The notes below the pieces were generated by a model. It saw nothing but the letters and a program-made list of their open reading frames with translations, ran no database searches and was not told where the DNA came from. From Marinobacter qingdaonensis (lineage in GTDB: Bacteria > Pseudomonadota > Gammaproteobacteria > Pseudomonadales > Oleiphilaceae): a stretch of 64,000 nucleotides of DNA. The DNA lies in assembly GCF_034555935.1 (NCBI RefSeq), contig NZ_JAYDCJ010000003.1, positions 2,604,001 to 2,668,000 on the forward strand, written 5' to 3'. Below are positions 45,675 through 54,127 of the stretch, piece after piece (position 1 is the first letter of the stretch; every line of letters starts with the position of its first letter). The translations under genes were made by a program, and so were the position numbers.

Positions 45675-46454
45675 ATGACATTCAAGATTGGTATTCTGGC
45701 CACCGGCATCACGCCGGATGCGCTGATTGACGAATTCGGCTCCTACGCCGACATGTTCCCGCGGCTGCTGGGCAAGGCCGGCTTCGAGTTCGATTACCGG
45801 ACCTTCGACGTCCGCGACGGGGAATTTCCGGCCGCCGCCACCGACTGTGACGGCTGGATCATCACCGGGTCCAAGGCCAACGTGTACGAGGACCTGCCCT
45901 GGATGCGCACCCTCAAAGGCCTGATCCGCGACATCTACCAGGCAGACCGGCCCATTCTCGGCATCTGCTTTGGCCACCAGATCATCGCCGACGCCTTTGA
46001 TGCCCGGGTCGACAAATTCAGCGGTGGCTGGGGCGTTGGTTTGCACCAGTACACCCTGAAGCGGCCGGTCGAGGGCCTGACCCTGGCTTCGTCGACTTTC
46101 ACCCTCAGCGCCATGCATCAGGACCAGGTCCTGGAGAAACCCGAGGCGGCCGAGGTTCTGGCCGAATCCGCCTTTTGCCCCTACGCGGTGCTGCGATACA
46201 ACAATCGTATTCTGACCTTCCAGGCGCACCCCGAGTTTGATGTCACGTTCGAGCGGCGTCTGGTTCAGCACCTCAAAGGCCAGTCGGTCCCAGAGGCTGA
46301 TGCAAACCAGGCCCTGGATGGCCTTTCAAAACCGGACGCGGCCACGGATTCCCTGGCGATCGCAGCCTGGATGGCGCGGTTCCTGACTCGCGATGCCGAT
46401 GAGCAGTCCAACAGCTCCAGCGCGAGTGAACGGACCGAGGAGGCTTGCCCCTAG
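45675..46454 (+). CDS. Class I glutamine amidotransferase-like hydrolase
   Basis: A 259-aa class I GATase: nucleophile ILGICFGHQIIADAF, histidine in TFQAHPEFDV. It looks closer to GMP synthase-type amidotransferases than to PuuD (peptidase C26). It sits directly after puuA with GGGAG before its ATG, so it may hydrolyse a gamma-glutamyl amide such as gamma-glutamyl-GABA in place of PuuD (inference). An intrinsic terminator follows at 46488. Confidence 0.8.
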   Translation: MTFKIGILATGITPDALIDEFGSYADMFPRLLGKAGFEFDYRTFDVRDGEFPAAATDCDGWIITGSKANVYEDLPWMRTLKGLIRDIYQADRPILGICFGHQIIADAFDARVDKFSGGWGVGLHQYTLKRPVEGLTLASSTFTLSAMHQDQVLEKPEAAEVLAESAFCPYAVLRYNNRILTFQAHPEFDVTFERRLVQHLKGQSVPEADANQALDGLSKPDAATDSLAIAAWMARFLTRDADEQSNSSSASERTEEACP

Positions 46455-46487
46455 CTCTGCAAGGTTAGGGACTGTCCAAGGTTTCAG

Positions 46488-46514
46488 GCCGGCACCCAGG
46501 TGCCGGCTTTTTTG
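46488..46514 (+). terminator. Intrinsic terminator of the puuA operon
   Basis: GCCGGCACC and GGTGCCGGC form a perfect stem with a 2-base apex, followed by six Ts, 33 bp after the amidotransferase stop. Confidence 0.9.
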
Positions 46515-46677
46515 TGCGCGAAAGAAATGACGGCCGGGCGGTATCAACTGAACGCGCCGCGGGACCTTTGTAGATTGCTAGCGCTTGGCGAGTGCGGGAA
46601 GGCGGACCGAAGGCAGAGATAACGTAGGTGTTGTGCATTGTGAAAGGCAGACTTCGTACGAGGCAAATTGTGAGGAC

Positions 46678-46713
46678 AAAAAATTTGCCGGGCAGGTGGG
46701 CCCGCCCGGCAAA
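46678..46713 (-). terminator. Intrinsic terminator of the NhaC-family gene
   Basis: On the minus strand TTTGCCGGGC and GCCCGGCAAA pair perfectly around a 10-nt loop and run into six Ts, 25 bp after the transporter stop. The 160 bp between this and the puuA-operon terminator hold no gene that I can see. Confidence 0.9.
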
Positions 46714-46738
46714 GTATAGAAATGAAGTACAGAGGTGA

Positions 46739-48253
46739 TCAGACGACGGCGTAGCCGAGGATGATCAGGGTGATGAAGGCAATGGTCGCGCCGATCAGGG
46801 CGTAGGGGATCTGGGTCAAGGCGTGCTGCATCGGGGTACAACCGGAGCCCGTGGACGACAGCACCGTTGAGTCACTGAAGAAGCAGGCGTGACTGCCAAA
46901 CGCCGAGGCCGACAGCAGCGCGCCAACGGTCAGCGGCATGGACACGTCCATCGCCATGGCCATGGGGATGACGATCGGCAGGGACACCACAAATACCCCC
47001 CAACTGGAACCGGTGGCGAACACCACGGCGGCCATGCTCACGAACACCAGCGCCGGCAGCAGTTGGGCCGACAGGTAGGGCGTGATGGTGTCGATGATGT
47101 AGGTGGTCATGCCCAGCTGATCGTTGATTTCCTTGATCATGAAGCCGGCGGCAACCACCGCGATCGGGTGCAGCATCACCTTGAAGCCATCAAGCATGGC
47201 GTCGGCCAACTGGCCAAAACTCATCAAGCGCTGCCAGAAGTACAGAATCATGGTGAACCCGGAGGCCACCAGGGCGCCCAGCAGCAGGTCGATCTCGTAG
47301 TACAGGCTGGCGATGACCAGCACCGCCATTGGCAGCAGGAAATTCATCAGGCCGACGAAAATCGGCGGACGTTTTACGTGGGAGGTATCAAAGCCAATCG
47401 ATTCCACGCCGTCAGGAATCGGTTGGCCGTTCTGGGCCCGCAGCTCGGCAGCCTTCATGGCGCCCAGGTCTTTGAGCTTGCCGGTGGCCACCAGCATCAC
47501 CACCAGGATGGCCGCCCAGCCGTAAGCCATGTAGGGAATGGACTCGATGTACAGCGACATGCCCTGGCCCTCAGCGACGGCGCCGTTCTCTTCGAGCAGA
47601 GCGCCGAAATACACCGCCCAGGTGGACAAGGGCACCAGGATGCAGACCGGTGCTGCGGTGGAATCCACCAGGAACGCCAGCTTCTCCCGGGAGATGCGGA
47701 AGCGGTCCGTCAGGTTCTTCATGGACGCGGATACGGCCAGCGAGTTCAGGTAATCGTCGATGAACACGGCCAGCCCGAGGAAAGACGTGGTCAGCATGGT
47801 GCCACGCTTGGTTTTTACTCGTCGTGCCAGCAACTCACCGAAACTCAGCACGCTGCCACCGCGTTCGAGGATGTTGATCAAGCCACCCATCATGCCGCAC
47901 ACCAGTACGATCCAGGCGATGGTTTCGTTCTGGACCACGCCCATGGAAATGTCACCCAGGCTGGTAATCAGGGACGTGGGCTCGAGCAGAAGCAAACCGG
48001 CAATCACGCCGGCAAAAATGGATTCCAGGGGCTTTTTGGTTTTGATCGCCACCACGACGATCAACAGCGAAGGCAGCAGGCTGACGAATCCGAACGATTC
48101 ACCATCCACATAGCGCGATGACAGGAAGGCGAAACCCGCCATGATGGCACCGTAGACCAGGACCGGTATCAACGGTCCCCGCGTTTCGGTGGTCTGGCTT
48201 TGTTCTTCCATCGAGGGGTATTCGCCGAGTGTTTGTGAAGTGTCATGTGTCAT
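46739..48253 (-). CDS. NhaC-family Na+/H+ antiporter-like carrier
   Basis: About 504 aa with roughly twelve hydrophobic helices and NhaC-family blocks: GFVSLLPSLLIVVVAIKTKK, SFLGLAVFIDDYLNSLAV and GSSWGVFVVSLPIVIPMAM. The family covers Na+/H+ antiporters and organic-solute exchangers. Its position inside the polyamine cluster raises the chance that it moves a polyamine or amino acid (inference). The ATG at 48253 gives a normal N-terminus; the frame is open to 48322. No strong ribosome site is visible. Confidence 0.83.
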   Translation of the reverse strand: MTHDTSQTLGEYPSMEEQSQTTETRGPLIPVLVYGAIMAGFAFLSSRYVDGESFGFVSLLPSLLIVVVAIKTKKPLESIFAGVIAGLLLLEPTSLITSLGDISMGVVQNETIAWIVLVCGMMGGLINILERGGSVLSFGELLARRVKTKRGTMLTTSFLGLAVFIDDYLNSLAVSASMKNLTDRFRISREKLAFLVDSTAAPVCILVPLSTWAVYFGALLEENGAVAEGQGMSLYIESIPYMAYGWAAILVVMLVATGKLKDLGAMKAAELRAQNGQPIPDGVESIGFDTSHVKRPPIFVGLMNFLLPMAVLVIASLYYEIDLLLGALVASGFTMILYFWQRLMSFGQLADAMLDGFKVMLHPIAVVAAGFMIKEINDQLGMTTYIIDTITPYLSAQLLPALVFVSMAAVVFATGSSWGVFVVSLPIVIPMAMAMDVSMPLTVGALLSASAFGSHACFFSDSTVLSSTGSGCTPMQHALTQIPYALIGATIAFITLIILGYAVV

Positions 48254-48377
48254 TATCGTACCCGTATTTTTGCTTTGTTGTTGATGTGCGATGGCTATGG
48301 CTACCGCACTGGTTCGTTTCACTCTCCGGTCGGCCCGGGAAGGCCTGTTGTTATCGGTTTCGAATCAATTGGTTGGC

Positions 48378-49661
48378 TCAGACGCCGAGCTGGTCCCGCA
48401 GGTTGTAGTACCAGGCACCCATGGCGGTGAACGGAATCCGGAACAGACGGCCGCCCGGGAAACTGTATTGCGGGAGGTTGGAGAACACGTCAAACCGCTC
48501 GGCCTGACCGCGCATGGCGTCGCTGATGACCTTGCCGGCCAGGTGCGAACAGGTAACGCCGTGGCCGCTGTAGCCCTGGGCGTAATAGATGTTGCGGCCA
48601 ATCCGGCCAAACTGCGGCAGGCGCATCAGGGTCAGGAGGAAGTTGCCGGTCCAGGCGTAATCCACCCGGGTGCCTTTCAGCTCAGGGAAGGTCTTGAGCA
48701 TGTTGGGCACGATCAGCGATTCGATTTTGGACGGCTCGCGCGCCCCGTAGGTCACACCACCGCCGTAGATCAGACGGCCATCGCCGGACAGGCGGTAGTA
48801 ATCGAGCAGGTAGTTGCAGTCTTCAACGCAGTTGTCCTGGGGCAGCAGTCGCTTCTGGACCTCGGGAGACAGTGGCTCGGTAGTGATGACCTGGGTCCCG
48901 CACGGCATGGCCTTGGCTTCCAGCTTGGGCAGCAGGCCGTTGAGGTAGGCATTGCCCGCCACCAGCACGTAATCGGCGGTGACGCTGCCGTGTTCGGTTT
49001 TCACCACGGCCTTGGTGCCTTCGTCCACGCTCACTGCGGGCGAGCCCTCGTAGATCACGCCACCCATGGACTCCAGCGCGGCGGCCTCGCCCAGGACCAG
49101 ATTCAGGGGATGGAAGTGGCCACCGGTGTGGTCCAGCAGACCGCCGTTGTACCGGTCTGAGCCGACATGACGCTTGATCTGTCTGTCATCGAGCAGCTCC
49201 AGCCCTTCGTGGCCATGGGACTCCCACAGCGCCTTCTTCTCCTGCAGCTCGTCAAACTGACGGCGGTTACAGGCTGCAAACAGGCCGCCCTGCTTGAGAT
49301 CGCACTGGATGTTGTAGTCCTTCACGAAACGACGCAGGATTCGGCCGCCTTCGAACGCCATGCGGCCCATCTCGGCGCCGACGTGGTCACCGTAGTGCTT
49401 TTCGATGAAGTCGATGTCGCGGCTGTAGCTGTTGACGATTTGCCCGCCGTTTCGACCGGAGGCGCCAAACCCGATGCGGCTGGCTTCCAGCACGATGACC
49501 CGGTAGCCGGCCTCGGCAAGATGGATGGCCGTGGACATGCCGGTGTAGCCGGCACCGATGATGCAGATATCGGCGCTGACGTCCTCGGTCAGGGTCGGGC
49601 GTTGCCGGGTGTCGTTGGCGGAGGCCGCGTAATAGGAATTGGTGTGTGAGACTGGTTGCAC
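48378..49661 (-). CDS. puuB: PuuB-like gamma-glutamylpolyamine oxidase (FAD-dependent)
   Basis: A 427-aa DAO-family flavoprotein: N-terminal dinucleotide site ADICIIGAGYTGMSTAIHLA, then FGASGRNGGQI and the C-terminal YYAQGYSGHGVTCSHLAGK. PuuB oxidises gamma-glutamylputrescine to the aminoaldehyde with H2O2 release. It is transcribed toward the NhaC gene and separated from gabT by a terminator, so it has its own promoter, with an operator-like element 74 bp upstream. Confidence 0.85.
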   Translation of the reverse strand: MQPVSHTNSYYAASANDTRQRPTLTEDVSADICIIGAGYTGMSTAIHLAEAGYRVIVLEASRIGFGASGRNGGQIVNSYSRDIDFIEKHYGDHVGAEMGRMAFEGGRILRRFVKDYNIQCDLKQGGLFAACNRRQFDELQEKKALWESHGHEGLELLDDRQIKRHVGSDRYNGGLLDHTGGHFHPLNLVLGEAAALESMGGVIYEGSPAVSVDEGTKAVVKTEHGSVTADYVLVAGNAYLNGLLPKLEAKAMPCGTQVITTEPLSPEVQKRLLPQDNCVEDCNYLLDYYRLSGDGRLIYGGGVTYGAREPSKIESLIVPNMLKTFPELKGTRVDYAWTGNFLLTLMRLPQFGRIGRNIYYAQGYSGHGVTCSHLAGKVISDAMRGQAERFDVFSNLPQYSFPGGRLFRIPFTAMGAWYYNLRDQLGV

Positions 49662-49735
49662 GCTGTCACTCCCGAAATCGCTTGGGTTATTGGGCTAGTG
49701 ACTATCACGTTACGAGTTTGGGAGAAGCGCCTACA

Positions 49736-49751
49736 TACCCCCCAGGGTATA
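49736..49751 (+). promoter_or_regulatory. Putative polyamine-regulon operator upstream of puuB
   Basis: TACCCCCCAGGGTATA, 74 bp upstream of the puuB start. Its core is also a perfect palindrome, ATACCC-N4-GGGTAT (49735-49750). It matches site 1 of the spuC-puuA gap at 13 of 16 positions. Confidence 0.5.
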
Positions 49752-49782
49752 TTTTGCGATTTGATGACAAGCAGGCGCGCCA

Positions 49783-49810
49783 ACAAAAATGCCACCCCGT
49801 GGGGTGGCAT
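49783..49810 (-). terminator. Intrinsic terminator of gabDT
   Basis: ATGCCACCCC and GGGGTGGCAT are perfect 10-bp arms with a tiny loop, followed on the minus strand by five Ts, 7 bp after the gabT stop. Confidence 0.9.
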
Positions 49811-49816
49811 CGTGGC

Positions 49817-51094
49817 TCAGCTCAGGGCTGCCAGACTTCGATCCAGTATGTCCATGCTCTCGTCGATGAGTTCGTCGGGGATGGTCAACGCGGGCAGGAA
49901 GCGCACCACATTGCCCCGAATGCCGCAGGACAGCAGGATCAGGCCGTTGGCCGCGGCCTCACTGATCAGGGCGCGGGTCAGTTCCGGGTCGGGGCGGTTC
50001 ACATCGCCGTCCACCACCAGTTCCATGGCAATCATTGCGCCGAGATTGCGGACATCGCCAACCCGGGCGGGGAAGCGTTCCTGCAGTTGCCGGAGGCGGG
50101 CCGTCATCCGGTCACCGATCTCGAGGGCCCGCTGACACAGGTTTTCCTCCTGGATGACCTCCAGGACCGCCAGGGCCGCCACGCAGCCGATGGGCGAACC
50201 ACCGTAGGTACCACCGAGACCACCCGGTCCCGGACTGTCCATGATCTCGGCCTTGCCCACGACAGCGGCAATCGGGAAGCCGCCGGCGATGCCTTTGGCC
50301 ATGGTCATCAGGTCCGGCTCAACGCCGGCGTATTCGGTCGCGAACATACGACCAGTGCGGGCAAAGCCGGTCTGGATTTCATCGGCAATGAGCAGGATGC
50401 CATGGTCGTCGCAACGCTTGCGCAGCGCCTGCATGAAGTCCGCCGGTGCGGCATAGAAACCACCTTCGCCCTGAACCGGCTCGATGATGATGGCGGCCAC
50501 CCGGTCCGGCTCGATGTCGCACAGGAACAGATCGTCCAGCGCGGCGAGGGACTCCTCGACGGTCACGCCGTGGTACGCATTGGGGTAGGGGGCGTGGAAT
50601 ATATCGGCCGGGAAGGGCCCGAAGCCGGCCTTGTAGGGTTTCACTTTGCCAGTCAGTCCCATGGTGAGATTGGTCCGGCCATGGAACCCGCCCTTGAAAG
50701 CAATCACGCCAGGGCGACCGGTGTGGGACCGGGCAATCTTCACGCAGTTCTCCACGGCCTCGGCCCCGGTGGTCACGAAGATGCTCTTTTTCGGGCTGGG
50801 GCCCGGCGCAATTCGATTAAGCTTCTCGGCCAGGTCCACAGCGGATTCGTAAGGCGTCACCATCAGGCAGGTGTGGCTGAACTGCTCAACCTGGGCCTGC
50901 ACCGCGGCCTGAATGCGCGGGTGGTTGTGGCCGGTGTTGTTCACCGCAATCCCGGCGCCTAGATCGATCAAGCGGTTGCCGTCGACGTCCCAGATTTCCG
51001 CGTTGCGGGCGCGGCTGACGTAAACCGGATGCAGCGCACCCTGACCCTGGGCCATGGCGGCTGCCCGGCGCTCATGAAGTGATTGATTGGACAT
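49817..51094 (-). CDS. gabT: 4-aminobutyrate aminotransferase
   Basis: A 425-aa class III PLP transaminase: SIFVTTGAEAVENCVKIA, GRTNLTMGLTGK, aspartate in LLIADEIQTGFARTGR and lysine in TMAKGIAGGFPIAAV. It converts GABA and 2-oxoglutarate to succinate semialdehyde and glutamate. It lies 28 bp downstream of gabD on the same strand with a terminator behind, making a two-gene gabDT operon that ends the putrescine route. Confidence 0.92.
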   Translation of the reverse strand: MSNQSLHERRAAAMAQGQGALHPVYVSRARNAEIWDVDGNRLIDLGAGIAVNNTGHNHPRIQAAVQAQVEQFSHTCLMVTPYESAVDLAEKLNRIAPGPSPKKSIFVTTGAEAVENCVKIARSHTGRPGVIAFKGGFHGRTNLTMGLTGKVKPYKAGFGPFPADIFHAPYPNAYHGVTVEESLAALDDLFLCDIEPDRVAAIIIEPVQGEGGFYAAPADFMQALRKRCDDHGILLIADEIQTGFARTGRMFATEYAGVEPDLMTMAKGIAGGFPIAAVVGKAEIMDSPGPGGLGGTYGGSPIGCVAALAVLEVIQEENLCQRALEIGDRMTARLRQLQERFPARVGDVRNLGAMIAMELVVDGDVNRPDPELTRALISEAAANGLILLSCGIRGNVVRFLPALTIPDELIDESMDILDRSLAALS

Positions 51095-51122
51095 AGTCGT
51101 GCTTCCTTAGCGATGAAACAGG

Positions 51123-52586
51123 TCAGCGAATGCCGCCCATGCAGAGGTATTTGATTTCGACAAAATCGTCGATGCCGTACCGGGAGCCCTCGCGCCCGAT
51201 ACCGGACTCCTTGATGCCGCCAAACGGCGCCAATTCGGTGGAGATCAGGCCTTCGTTGATGCCAACCATGCCGTACTCCAGGGCCTCCGACACGCGCCAG
51301 ACCCGGCCGATGTCGCGGCTGTAGAAATACGCGGCCAGGCCGAATGGCGTGTCGTTGGCCATGGCAACCGCCTCGGATTCCTCGGCGAAGCGGGTCACCG
51401 TGGCCACCGGCCCGAAAATCTCTTCCTGGGCGATGCGCATGGCAGGCGTGACGCCGGTAAGAACCGTCGGCGCGTAGAAGTTGGGGTTATCGGGCGTGCT
51501 CGCATGCTCCAAGGTGATCCGGGCGCCCTGGGCGACCGCGTCTTGCACCAGGCCGCGGACCTTGGTCACTGCCTTGTCGTTAATCAGCGGGCCGATGGTC
51601 ACCCCGTCGGCGAACCCATCGCCAACGGCCAGATCGGCCACCGCCGCGTTCAGTTTTTCGACAAATTGGTCGTGAATGCCGTCCTGGACCAGGATGCGGT
51701 TGGTACAGACGCAGGTTTGCCCGGCGTTGCGGAATTTCGCGGCCATCACCCCGGATATCGCCGCATCCACGTCAGCATCATCGAACACGATGAACGGCGC
51801 GTTGCCGCCAAGTTCCAGCGACACCTTCTTGACCGTGTCGGCACACTGGCGCATCAGCAGTTTTCCGACCGGGGTGGACCCGGTGAACGACAACTTGCGA
51901 ACCCGTGGGTCTTCGCACAGGGTGCGACCAACCACCGGTGACTGCAGGGTGGTCAGCACATTGACCACGCCGGCGGGGATGCCGGCCTGTCGGCTCAGTT
52001 CGGCCAGGGCCAGGGCACTCAGGGGAGTGTCTTCGCCGGGTTTGATCACCACCGTGCAGCCGGCCGCCAACGCCGGCGCCACCTTGCGGGTGATCATCGC
52101 AATGGGGAAGTTCCAGGGCGTGATGGCGGCCACCACACCGATGGGCTGCTTGATCGTGACCAGACGCTTGTCGGGGCCATGGCCAGGAATGACATCGCCA
52201 TAAATGCGTTTGGCTTCTTCGGCGAACCACTCCACGAAGGAAGCGCCATAGGCCACTTCGCCCTTGGCTTCGGCCAGAGGCTTGCCTTGTTCGCTGGTCA
52301 TGATGCGGCCCAGGTCGTCCTGATGAGCCATGATCAGATCAAACCAGGCGCGCAGACGGGCGGAACGCTCCTTCGCGGTGAGCGAGCGCCAGGCCGGCAT
52401 CGCGGCTTCTGCGGCGTCAATCGCGTTACGGGTTTCCTGCTCACCAAGATCCGGAACCTGCGCAATGAGGGCCCCAGTGCTGGGGTTGAAGACCGGGAAA
52501 GTATGGCCCTTGGCCGATGAAACCCACTGCCCATCAACATAGGCGCGCTGCTGGAACAGCTCGGGAGAGTTGAGTTCTATGGTCAT
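51123..52586 (-). CDS. gabD: Succinate-semialdehyde dehydrogenase
   Basis: A 487-aa NAD(P)-dependent aldehyde dehydrogenase of the GabD group: AAITPWNFPIAMITRKVAPA, glutamate in LELGGNAPFIVF, catalytic Cys in NAGQTCVCTNR and the SSADH-like end GREGSRYGIDDFVEIKYLC. It oxidises succinate semialdehyde to succinate. I start at ATG 52586; four codons upstream a TTG at 52598 is possible. It is divergent from a LysR-type gene that may control it. Confidence 0.92.
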   Translation of the reverse strand: MTIELNSPELFQQRAYVDGQWVSSAKGHTFPVFNPSTGALIAQVPDLGEQETRNAIDAAEAAMPAWRSLTAKERSARLRAWFDLIMAHQDDLGRIMTSEQGKPLAEAKGEVAYGASFVEWFAEEAKRIYGDVIPGHGPDKRLVTIKQPIGVVAAITPWNFPIAMITRKVAPALAAGCTVVIKPGEDTPLSALALAELSRQAGIPAGVVNVLTTLQSPVVGRTLCEDPRVRKLSFTGSTPVGKLLMRQCADTVKKVSLELGGNAPFIVFDDADVDAAISGVMAAKFRNAGQTCVCTNRILVQDGIHDQFVEKLNAAVADLAVGDGFADGVTIGPLINDKAVTKVRGLVQDAVAQGARITLEHASTPDNPNFYAPTVLTGVTPAMRIAQEEIFGPVATVTRFAEESEAVAMANDTPFGLAAYFYSRDIGRVWRVSEALEYGMVGINEGLISTELAPFGGIKESGIGREGSRYGIDDFVEIKYLCMGGIR

Positions 52587-52701
52587 AAGTTCGTCCAAAT
52601 TGGCTGAAAATGCGGCGGATACCGTTGGCGAGGATGGTAAAACGGGGCCTGAGTGTGATAAATCTCAATGATTAGTCGTAAACGTTGAGCGCTATCAAAC
52701 A

Positions 52702-53637
52702 ATGAAAAAAGACCTGAGGGTGAGTCTTGGCCAAGTCGGGGATTTCGAGATCCGGCTTCTCAAAGTCTTTGAAGCCGTGGTGGAAAGCGGCGGATTTTCC
52801 GCGGCCGAAAGCGAGCTGAGCATCGGCCGTTCCACCATCAGCACCCATATCGCCAACCTTGAGGACCGGCTGGACCTGAAACTGTGCCGCCGGGGCCGTG
52901 GTGGATTTTCGCTCACGGAGGAGGGCGTTGAGGTCTACGAACTGATGAAGGAGCTGTTTGCCGCCCTGGATGGATTTCGCAGTGGCGTCAACGCCTTACA
53001 CGTGCGCCTGACCGGCAATCTGCGGGTTATCGCCAGTGATGCCATCTGCATGGACCCCCAGGCCCGGCTACCCGAGGCCATTGCCGAGTTCACCGCCGCT
53101 GCACCGGAAGTGAACGTGCTCCTTGACGTCAAAGCGCTCAATGACATCGAACGGATGGTGTTGAACGATGAGGCGGACATCGGGCTGATCCCATTCCATC
53201 GACAGCTGTCCGGGCTCAATTACGCGCCGCTGTACGCAGACCAGTTTCATCTTTACTGCAGCCGGGCACACCCGTTGTACGACAGCCCGAACAGTGACGC
53301 GCTGCTGGAGCAAGTACTGGCTGCGAAAGTAGTGCACGCGGGCATACACACCAGCCCGGAGGTGGGCAGCCAACTGGCGGACATGAACAAGGCCGCCATT
53401 TCCTATTTCTACGAAGCGCGACTGGCCATGATTCTGTCCGGCGCTTACATAGGCTTCATGCCGGACGCCTTCGTACAGCAACAGGTCGCCAGTGGCGAAC
53501 TCAGGGCACTGGTACCGGAGACCAAGCACTACGCGCTGGAGATTGTGGCGATCACGCGGGCGCACGGAAAGGCCAATCGGGCGAGAGCGCTGTTTTTGGA
53601 AAGTCTGACGGGGATGACCGAGGTGGATCGGGTATGA
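52702..53637 (+). CDS. LysR-family transcriptional regulator beside gabDT
   Basis: A 311-aa LysR regulator. The winged helix-turn-helix is at residues about 12-70 (LLKVFEAVVESGGFSAAESE, then LSIGRSTISTHIANLEDRLD), followed by a two-lobed effector domain. The divergent position, 115 bp from gabD, is the classic arrangement for a LysR activator of the neighbouring operon; its effector could be GABA or an aminoaldehyde (inference). No clear ribosome site precedes the ATG. Confidence 0.88.
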   Translation: MKKDLRVSLGQVGDFEIRLLKVFEAVVESGGFSAAESELSIGRSTISTHIANLEDRLDLKLCRRGRGGFSLTEEGVEVYELMKELFAALDGFRSGVNALHVRLTGNLRVIASDAICMDPQARLPEAIAEFTAAAPEVNVLLDVKALNDIERMVLNDEADIGLIPFHRQLSGLNYAPLYADQFHLYCSRAHPLYDSPNSDALLEQVLAAKVVHAGIHTSPEVGSQLADMNKAAISYFYEARLAMILSGAYIGFMPDAFVQQQVASGELRALVPETKHYALEIVAITRAHGKANRARALFLESLTGMTEVDRV

Positions 53638-53939
53638 GGTAAAGGGCTATGGGATTGGAGTTGGAAACGATGGATTTGGATTAGCGAATACGGTATTTAA
53701 CATAATATACATTATGCGCAGTCGGACATTGCCAGGCAGAACAAAAGTAAGGGTATCTCCATACCCGGGGTCACGGTTTCTGCATACGCTTTGCAAGCTA
53801 TCTTCCTCGTAAAATAGCCATACTTTCAAACACGGGCCTGCTTTTATCGATCAGGCCTCACAGATTAAATGCTGGCACGCAGGTTTACATGGAATGAAAG
53901 CGCGTCCCAGCAGATCGAACCACTGGAGGTTGTAGCACC
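53638..53939. other. Intergenic stretch, AT-richer, with AT palindrome
   Basis: 302 bp without a convincing gene. It contains runs of G-T-rich direct repetition (GGATTGGAGTTGG and GGATTTGGATTAG) and a short palindrome CATAAT-ATAC-ATTATG (53701-53716). The right part should carry the promoter of the small gene that follows. An open minus-strand frame of 60 codons here has no ribosome site and no protein-like composition. Confidence 0.6.
53701..53716. repeat. AT-rich palindrome
   Basis: CATAAT and ATTATG around ATAC, about 225 bp upstream of the small membrane protein gene. It could be an operator or part of a promoter; no T-run follows. Confidence 0.35.
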
Positions 53940-54071
53940 ATGAACATTATTCCCGTTATCACTCTTTTCGGCGGCCTGACTGCGTTCTTCACTCTGGCCT
54001 TTGCTTTGCGCTTGGCGGTTGGCAAGAACCAGGCGATCGACAAGCAAGACGAGAACCAGCTCGCCTCCTGA
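53940..54071 (+). CDS. 43-aa single-pass membrane protein
   Basis: A short gene that standard length cut-offs miss. ATG at 53940 with GGAGG 10 nt upstream, 44 codons to a TGA. The protein has one hydrophobic helix (IIPVITLFGGLTAFFTLAFA) then a charged tail (KNQAIDKQDENQLAS). An intrinsic terminator begins 20 bp after the stop, so it forms a complete unit of its own. It resembles small accessory subunits of membrane complexes in size and topology, but I cannot assign a family. Confidence 0.65.
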   Translation: MNIIPVITLFGGLTAFFTLAFALRLAVGKNQAIDKQDENQLAS

Positions 54072-54090
54072 TTGCCTTGCCTCTGATCTG

Positions 54091-54127
54091 AACCCGGTTG
54101 CTCTGTCAGCCGGGTTTTCTTTTTTTC
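54091..54127 (+). terminator. Intrinsic terminator of the small membrane protein gene
   Basis: AACCCGG and CCGGGTT form a stem around a 12-nt loop, followed by a TTCTTTTTTT tract. Confidence 0.85.

Noticed and set aside
53647..53829. 60-codon minus-strand frame in the gap after the LysR gene
   Set aside because: The C-terminal PNPSFPTPIP comes from repetitive DNA; no ribosome site or conserved look.
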